Positions 58,791-64,000 of a stretch of 64,000 nucleotides of DNA are shown one piece after another. The notes below the pieces were generated by a model that made no database searches, was not told the DNA's origin, and saw nothing but the letters and a program-made list of their open reading frames with translations. A program made the translations under genes and the position numbers. Origin of the DNA: Mimachlamys varia (lineage: Eukaryota; Mollusca; Bivalvia; Pectinida; Pectinidae); the NCBI GenBank assembly GCA_947623455.1, contig OX392534.1:8442001-8506000 (forward strand), written 5' to 3'. Positions within the stretch are counted from its first letter, which is position 1. The number at the start of each line of letters is the position of its first letter.

Positions 58791-58898
58791 TTAATAGTAA
58801 AACCTCTCTGGTGCCTTCTTTAAGGTTCCCGACCCCTTGTTAACATTCCCGTCAGTGTATCCCTCTTTCCTCGGTATTAAATCGGACTTGTCTTGGTG
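58791..58898 (-). CDS. Exon 2 of the two-exon gene (35 codons plus stop)
   Basis: A textbook acceptor (AATATTTGTTTCCTTTCAG) opens a 108-bp frame from 58898 that ends with TAA at 58793-58791. It is in phase with exon 1. The composition is charged and soluble (Lys, Asp, Gly), ending in RFYY. Confidence 0.7.
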   Translation of the reverse strand, partial: HQDKSDLIPRKEGYTDGNVNKGSGTLKKAPERFYY

Positions 58899-61800
58899 CT
58901 GAAAGGAAACAAATATTTCATTAAGAATTATGTCATTCCTAACGTTATGTGTTCATTACATAAACGTAACTTACTGGATTCGAATACATGATGCACAGGT
59001 ACATGTGAACATGAATGTGATTGTGTTTCATTAAAAATTAGTAGTTCTTAAAAGGCTACTTTATTGGTTTTTATTATGCACTTTTGGAATTGAGCACCCT
59101 ATTGTTATAGATACTGTATTCGTCTGTTACTTCCAATTTTATTGAAAAAAAAACAATTATATCATATTCCATGTCTACAAGTACCCGTGACATGAAGTAC
59201 TGAGATGATATATATTAATCGATGCATTAATTACTAATAACTCAAGTTGTTATTTTCAAAAGAATAAAAAATTAATTATGCATGTGTAGAGAAACAGGAT
59301 TTGGTCGATCGTCGCAACAAAGAAGTAAGCTCAATATTAGTAGGGCGTCCGTCTAGAGTTCGGAAGGTCCCGAGTTCGGAACACCGATTTGTCCTTGACA
59401 GTTACCAAATTGGCGAGCTTGCCAACCCTTGTTTTCAGTGGTGTGTGAGTGCTTGGCAAGGGGGTATCCGAAACTGCGTTGTACATGATTGCTTCTTCGA
59501 AGCGAAGCCTTGGAAAAGGGGAGAGCAGTGCTAGACTGGGCCGATCGGTTTGAATTCAGGATAGGACGTTGCATTTAGATCTTGAATACAATCTAGAATA
59601 TCACATGTTTCCTCAATGTTTATTCCTTGCAAGCACCACAAGTTAAGTTCATGTGTAAAATATGTACAATGTAAAGATTGCCTTACACGTAAGGGAATTT
59701 CCATTTAGATTAACGGTAGAGCATTGGGCTAGAGAGCCAATGGTCGCGGGTTCGAGCTCCAGCGACGGTACTATGTTTATCACTTTTTCGCGTCCTAATA
59801 CAAATTGGTGTTGTTGACCCTCCCCATTTCATGGTAGGAGAATTCTTGGCGGGGAGTCCAAGAACATGGGTTGGAGATTTAGACAAAAAGGTGTGCATTG
59901 ATTAGGTTGTCTTACAAGCGTGAGCTGTAGGGAATTTACCTTTAGCTCAGCGGCAGAGCGGCGGGCTGGAGAGCCAAGGGTCGCGGGTTCGAGCCCCTGC
60001 GACGGCACTCTGTATCACTAATCCTCGTCCTAATACACATGTATACATAAATGATGTTTTCATTCTCAGCCAGATAGTTGTATAATGGAATTAAATTGAT
60101 GTTAACATTTCGGCTATTCGCGCCAAACACAATTAAAGGTGTTTTAGAAAATAGCGTGTGCTTTATAATAAAGTTAGCACTACATATGGCCTATCGGTGT
60201 CTGATAGTACGGACTGCCAATAACAAAAGATATCAAAAGGTTTTCCTTGAAATAGATTAACATTGTAATTTCTTTTGAATCACTATGAAGAATAATATAT
60301 AATTCTTACCCAAAATATGATAAGCAGGGAACTTATAAACATAAACTCCATACACGATATTTGAGAGAATATGTCTGCGTCTGTTATTGGAACACAAAGT
60401 GTGGCTGCTGGTCTCTAGACAACTCGGAGAAAATATCAAACAACACAAAGTGTGGCTGTTGGTCTCTAGACAACTCGGAGAAAATATCAAACAACACAAA
60501 GTGTGGCTGTTGGTCTCTAGACAGTTCGGGGAAATACCGAACAACACAAAGTGTGGCTACTGGTCTCTAGACAGTTCGGGGAAATACCGAACAACACAAA
60601 GTGTGGCTGTTGGTCTCTAAATATCAAACAACACAAAGTGTGGCTGTTGGTCTCTAGACAACTCGGAGAAAATACCGAACAACACAAAGTGTGGCTGTTG
60701 GTCTCTAGACAACTCGGAGAAAATACCGAACAACACAAAGTGTGGCTGCTGGTCTCTAGACAACTCGGAGAAAATATCAAACAACACAAAGTGTGGCTGT
60801 TGGTCTCTAGACAACACCGGGAAAATATTAAACAACAAAAAAGGGTGGCTGTTGGTCTCTAGACAACACAGGGAAAATATCAAACAACACAAAGTGTAGC
60901 TGCTGGTCTGTAGACAACTCAGAGAAAATATCAAACAACACAAAGTTCGGCTGCTGGTCTCTTGGGCCAAAAATATCAAACAACACTGTCACTTAGTGTG
61001 TTTACGTATAATAAATTTGTTACTAAACAGCATTGAACTACATGTACAGTACCATGCCATAAGTATTGAAACAATTTTTATTTTACTATGTATATTATTT
61101 GTATTTCAAATCTTTTTCAATTATTTTCTTGACTTTGTTTATAAGTGGATTTTGACAACATTTAGTCTTTTTGTACAGAAATATCAAAAGTTTCTTCTCA
61201 TCATATTACTTTGATTTTCTGTCGTGTATTTATGGAGCAACACAGAATTATCTACACGCCATTTTTCTATATGTCGTTACCAAAAAGACTTAAAAATGGC
61301 GTCCCTAAAATGGATGTTGTAAAATATAAATTATGAATTATCTGGTCATACACAACGGAAAACACTGAAAATAGTATGAGATGAAGCAGAAAATAATTCT
61401 TTATAAGAACACAAAATTTCGTAAAAAAAAATATTTCTTAAACGATGTCAGGAAAATTATTTGAAAAAGGGTAAGAAATACAAAGAATATATAAAATCTA
61501 GCAAAATAAATACATGTTTTCATACTTTTGGCACGGTACTCAGTACTGTGCAGTAGTTACCAGGTGAAGTAGCCGCGCCCTTGCTCGACATTGGTCGACA
61601 TGGAATTTTGTCGTATCCCGGCGGGGTGGGAACATATTGTGCTTCATCGGGAACTGCTGCATCCGGATCAATGGAGACTCTTAATCGAGTCTGTCGGAGT
61701 AAAGGAAGATCTTCATACTTATGTCCTGGTTCGGACAATGGCGGACATGGAGATAGGTTAGCTCTCTTTTTATCTTTTCCTTTCTTGTTAGATTTCTTAT

Positions 61801-62491
61801 CTGACTTCTTTCTAGTCATTGACTTGAGATCATTGCAGTCTTCTGAATCATTCGGACCCATCATTTGTCCAAGCAACGCTTGCTGATAATGCATAGGTTC
61901 AAATCCTTTGTGACTTAACCTTGTACGTCCGTATTTATCATCTTCAGTGTGCAATTCTGACAGACATTTTTGTCGTTGTGAAAGTCCATTTGAACAACTT
62001 TCGTCTGTCATACACTTGCGATATTGCTCGTCTTCATCGCTACTACATAACACATCATTTGTAGAATCGTGCACAATGGGTCCAAGTACTCGAGATAATC
62101 TGTCGGGTGTCTGTCTCCTGTCCGATTTTGTTTGTCCGGATAAGGGCTCGTTTGCGATTTTCGACCGCTTCGATACTTGTCCTCCGATGGGTAAAGCACA
62201 GACATTTTGAAGCGTCGGTCGACTTAAACCTGTCTTTCCAGGATGTTTCTGGTGAAGAAATTCTAACCCAGATAATTTGGGCGTGCAACTTACTGCAGCT
62301 TTGTCAGCCACAGGTCTGTTTACGGGAGTACTGATGGGTGTCAAAGAATGGCGACGTAGGCCTAGTGTTTTGCTCCCATCTGCTTTCGGTAATTTTTCAC
62401 GGTTTGCTGCCTTCAAGCAAGTTTTTTTGGGAACGTCTGGCGACTGTCGTCCAGTACAGCCCCGTGGAAGTCCGACAGCTGGTAATGACAT
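58791..62491 (-). CDS. Two-exon gene for an unrecognised basic 357-aa protein
   Basis: Exon 1 (62491-61526) starts at ATG (context TACTATGTC), and its donor is GCCAAAA|GTATGA. Exon 2 (58898-58791) follows acceptor TTTGTTTCCTTTCAG and ends in TAA. Both boundaries are phase 0. Without splicing the frame would stop two codons into the intron. The protein has no signal peptide or membrane span. It contains RRHSLTP (47-52; a basophilic-kinase-type site), SSDEDE (150-155), a Lys-rich stretch (227-243, KKSDKKSNKKGKDKKR, possibly a nuclear signal) and a Pro/Tyr-rich region (LRVSIDPD, then YVPTPPGYDKIP). Exon 2 adds 35 residues beginning HQDKSDLIPRKEGY and ending KKAPERFYY. I do not recognise the family. 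The intron holds SINE-like copies and a 51-bp minisatellite. Confidence 0.75.
59310..60045 (+). mobile_element. Three tRNA-derived SINE-like heads
   Basis: Two closely related copies lie at about 59690-59800 and 59935-60045. Each has an A-box-like TTAGCTCAGCGGCAGAGC (diverged in the first: TTAGATTAACGGTAGAGC) and a B box CGCGGGTTCGAGCCCC, followed by TGCGACGGCACT and a shared tail (CGTCCTAATACA). A third, more diverged head is at about 59325-59395 (GTCCCGAGTTCGGAAC). No acceptor stem pairs with the 3' end, and the anticodon arm is only a four-base hairpin (GGCT/AGCC), so these are SINEs or tRNA relics, not tRNA genes. Confidence 0.65.
60391..60986. repeat. 51-bp minisatellite in the intron of the two-exon gene
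   Basis: About 12 units with core CACAAAGTGTGGCTGTTGGT, CTCTAGACAACTCGGAGAAA and AATATCAAACAA. Two unit types alternate in blocks: AACTCGGAGAAAATATCAAA and CAGTTCGGGGAAATACCGAA. One unit near 60610 has lost the middle. The right-hand units (60800-60986) are most diverged. The period is a multiple of three, which leaves long frames on both strands that I do not consider real. Confidence 0.93.
60987..61525 (-). other. 5' part of the intron of the two-exon gene
   Basis: Unique AT-rich intronic sequence with no other feature. Confidence 0.5.
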
Positions 62492-62621
62492 AGTAGTCAG
62501 TCTTCACTACATATAGACTTATAGAGTCTTTTTGATTTAAACGACCTTGGGCCGTGAGGAGGATGCACACCGGAAATACTGCTAGGCGTTGCGGTGCAAA
62601 AAAATGTCACATCTTGTATTA

Positions 62622-62663
62622 TGACGTCATGAATAACGTGTGACGTAATATGTTTGTCACGTG
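62622..62663. promoter_or_regulatory. CRE and E-box upstream of the two-exon gene
   Basis: A full palindromic CRE, TGACGTCA (62622-62629), a second half-site TGACGTAA (62641) and CACGTG (62658-62663) lie 130-170 bp upstream of the minus-strand ATG at 62491. Their spacing and position fit a proximal promoter, but function is inferred from the motifs only. Confidence 0.4.
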
Positions 62664-64000
62664 GACAACAATGTCTCATGAAAAAAGGGCATGAATAAAG
62701 GCAAATATATTGTTTACCAAAAGTTAACCAAAACTTCCATAATGTTTTTTTTTTTTTTTTTGCGGACTTGTGATATACTAGTAGTCCTTGTTTTCAACAT
62801 GAACTCACTCAGTTCCAAACCGCAAGACCAAAAATTGGTACCTCAAATTAAATAATTTTCTTTTCTGTAACAGTCAAGTTGTGACGGAATCATCCGTCGA
62901 TACTCCCAGATGAACATGTCAGTTATTGAAAAGTTCCCTTTAAATGTATAGTAGGCGAACGGCGTTTAGTGTAGACCTAAATATCTGATGCAGCTATGGT
63001 CAAATCAGCTCTTCATCAGCTCATTCGTAAAAGAACAGGGCTATCAAAGGCTTTTATGAAATTTTGTTTTTGTTTTTCTCTCTCAAAAAAATTCAAGGTG
63101 ATAAAATCGAATACATATATGGTATTTAAAAACATTATATATTATACCGTGTCACCGTAGTGGCCTAATAACTTCATCTTTTATTCCTGTTGGTCGATTT
63201 TTTAGATCCGTACTCTTTTTATTTATCCTATGATAATGACTTTAGACTTCATTCAAATCTGGCATGGTAGATCTACGGGGGATAATAGCCGTGTACATTC
63301 AACAAACATAATCTAAATTGTATCGCTGAATTATTTAAATAGATCAGAGACGCTAGACGTCCATGGTTGTATCAACTAAAGCTTTTTTTTCAATCTGTCT
63401 GTATGCTATGTCTGGTGAGTTCTGTTTTGAGATCTCGTACATATATGTTCATATAAATATTACGCGTATATATTGTAATGTGTGTACAGAGTTTGTACAG
63501 CTCGTTTATGTGAGTTGTAGATTGATGGTGTGTGAATGTGTGGATAAAATATGGCATTTTTAAGTATCACCATACATCTCTGTCAGATTTCATACCTTTT
63601 TCTTGTCTAATGTACATTGTACATATTCCCCTGAGCTGAAAAAAACAACAACATCAGTTTATCACCCGTCTACATTCTTTACAGAATATTGAACTTCGGG
63701 GCAAAAGGGTTTTATTGCAAATGTAACACGAAAAAAATACTGACATAGATTCTAGTATATCTTCCTCTTAGGGAATACAAATGTAATACCTACAAATTAA
63801 ACCAGCATATATACACTCGTGTGTCATTGTAAGGTACTTGCATGAATTATATTTAATCTAATACCTTAATTAAACATTATCTTCCAGAGTTTTTCATTGA
63901 ATCACTTTATAAACTTTATATTATGTGATTTAACAACTTAAAAGAGGTAAATATAACGCTGAAAACATTTAAGTAAAATTAACTTAATAAAATATTTCAC
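62664..64000. other. Intergenic to the right edge
   Basis: A poly-T run at about 62744-62761 and otherwise unique AT-rich DNA. No gene, RNA or repeat array is supported. Confidence 0.45.

Noticed and set aside
59935..60010. Functional tRNA gene
   Set aside because: The A and B boxes are good, but no acceptor stem pairs and the anticodon arm has the wrong size.
60361..60979. Frames on both strands over the 51-bp minisatellite
   Set aside because: Period divisible by three. The array lies inside the intron of the two-exon gene.

Overview
The window looks like nuclear DNA of a marine invertebrate, most likely a bivalve mollusc. Genes are split by GT-AG introns, intergenic DNA is AT-rich, and the receptor, glycosidase-like and retroelement sequences are of lophotrochozoan type. 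There is no bacterial gene layout, rRNA cluster, canonical tRNA or CRISPR array. About 22 kb (roughly 35%) is tandem repeat, in nine arrays whose unit lengths (24 to 73 bp) and sequences are unrelated to one another.

Layout. 1-3765: three short arrays, foldback repeats, and a candidate terminal exon (minus strand). 3766-19149: one 15.4-kb satellite with a 43/44-bp unit, about 355 copies, with clear higher-order duplications. 19735-20283: three phase-compatible minus-strand exons of an unrecognised protein; the satellite probably sits in an intron of this gene. 21-23 kb: a 34-bp array, a small inverted-repeat element and a retroelement fragment. 23651-27180: a mosaic 42/73-bp array ending exactly at the 3' splice site of a plus-strand coding exon (27222-28631) for a disordered protein with repeated KVSF/RVSF motifs. 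28790-29510: a long foldback element. 30141-32162: a glycoside hydrolase family 31 (MYORG-like) membrane protein that seems to have lost both catalytic aspartates. 32-38 kb: intergenic, with one minisatellite.

38416-52810 (minus) is the best supported gene. Seven exons, all with GT-AG boundaries and matching phases, give a 1313-residue protein: signal peptide, two tandem Venus-flytrap ligand-binding domains, one membrane segment, a 258-residue disordered tail and a C-terminal PDZ-type motif. It has no kinase, cyclase or seven-helix part. Its introns hold several fragments of one reverse-transcriptase element. A 24-bp array just downstream of exon 1 repeats that exon's 5' splice site.

53-64 kb holds foldback and SINE-like repeats, a dead mariner transposase, and a two-exon minus-strand gene (58791-62491) for an unrecognised 357-residue protein, whose intron carries a 51-bp minisatellite.

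The most unusual theme is the link between tandem arrays and splice junctions. One array repeats a 3' splice site beside its exon, another repeats a 5' splice site beside its exon, and two more arrays lie inside introns. All gene models here were derived by reading splice signals and phases by eye; none has transcript support.
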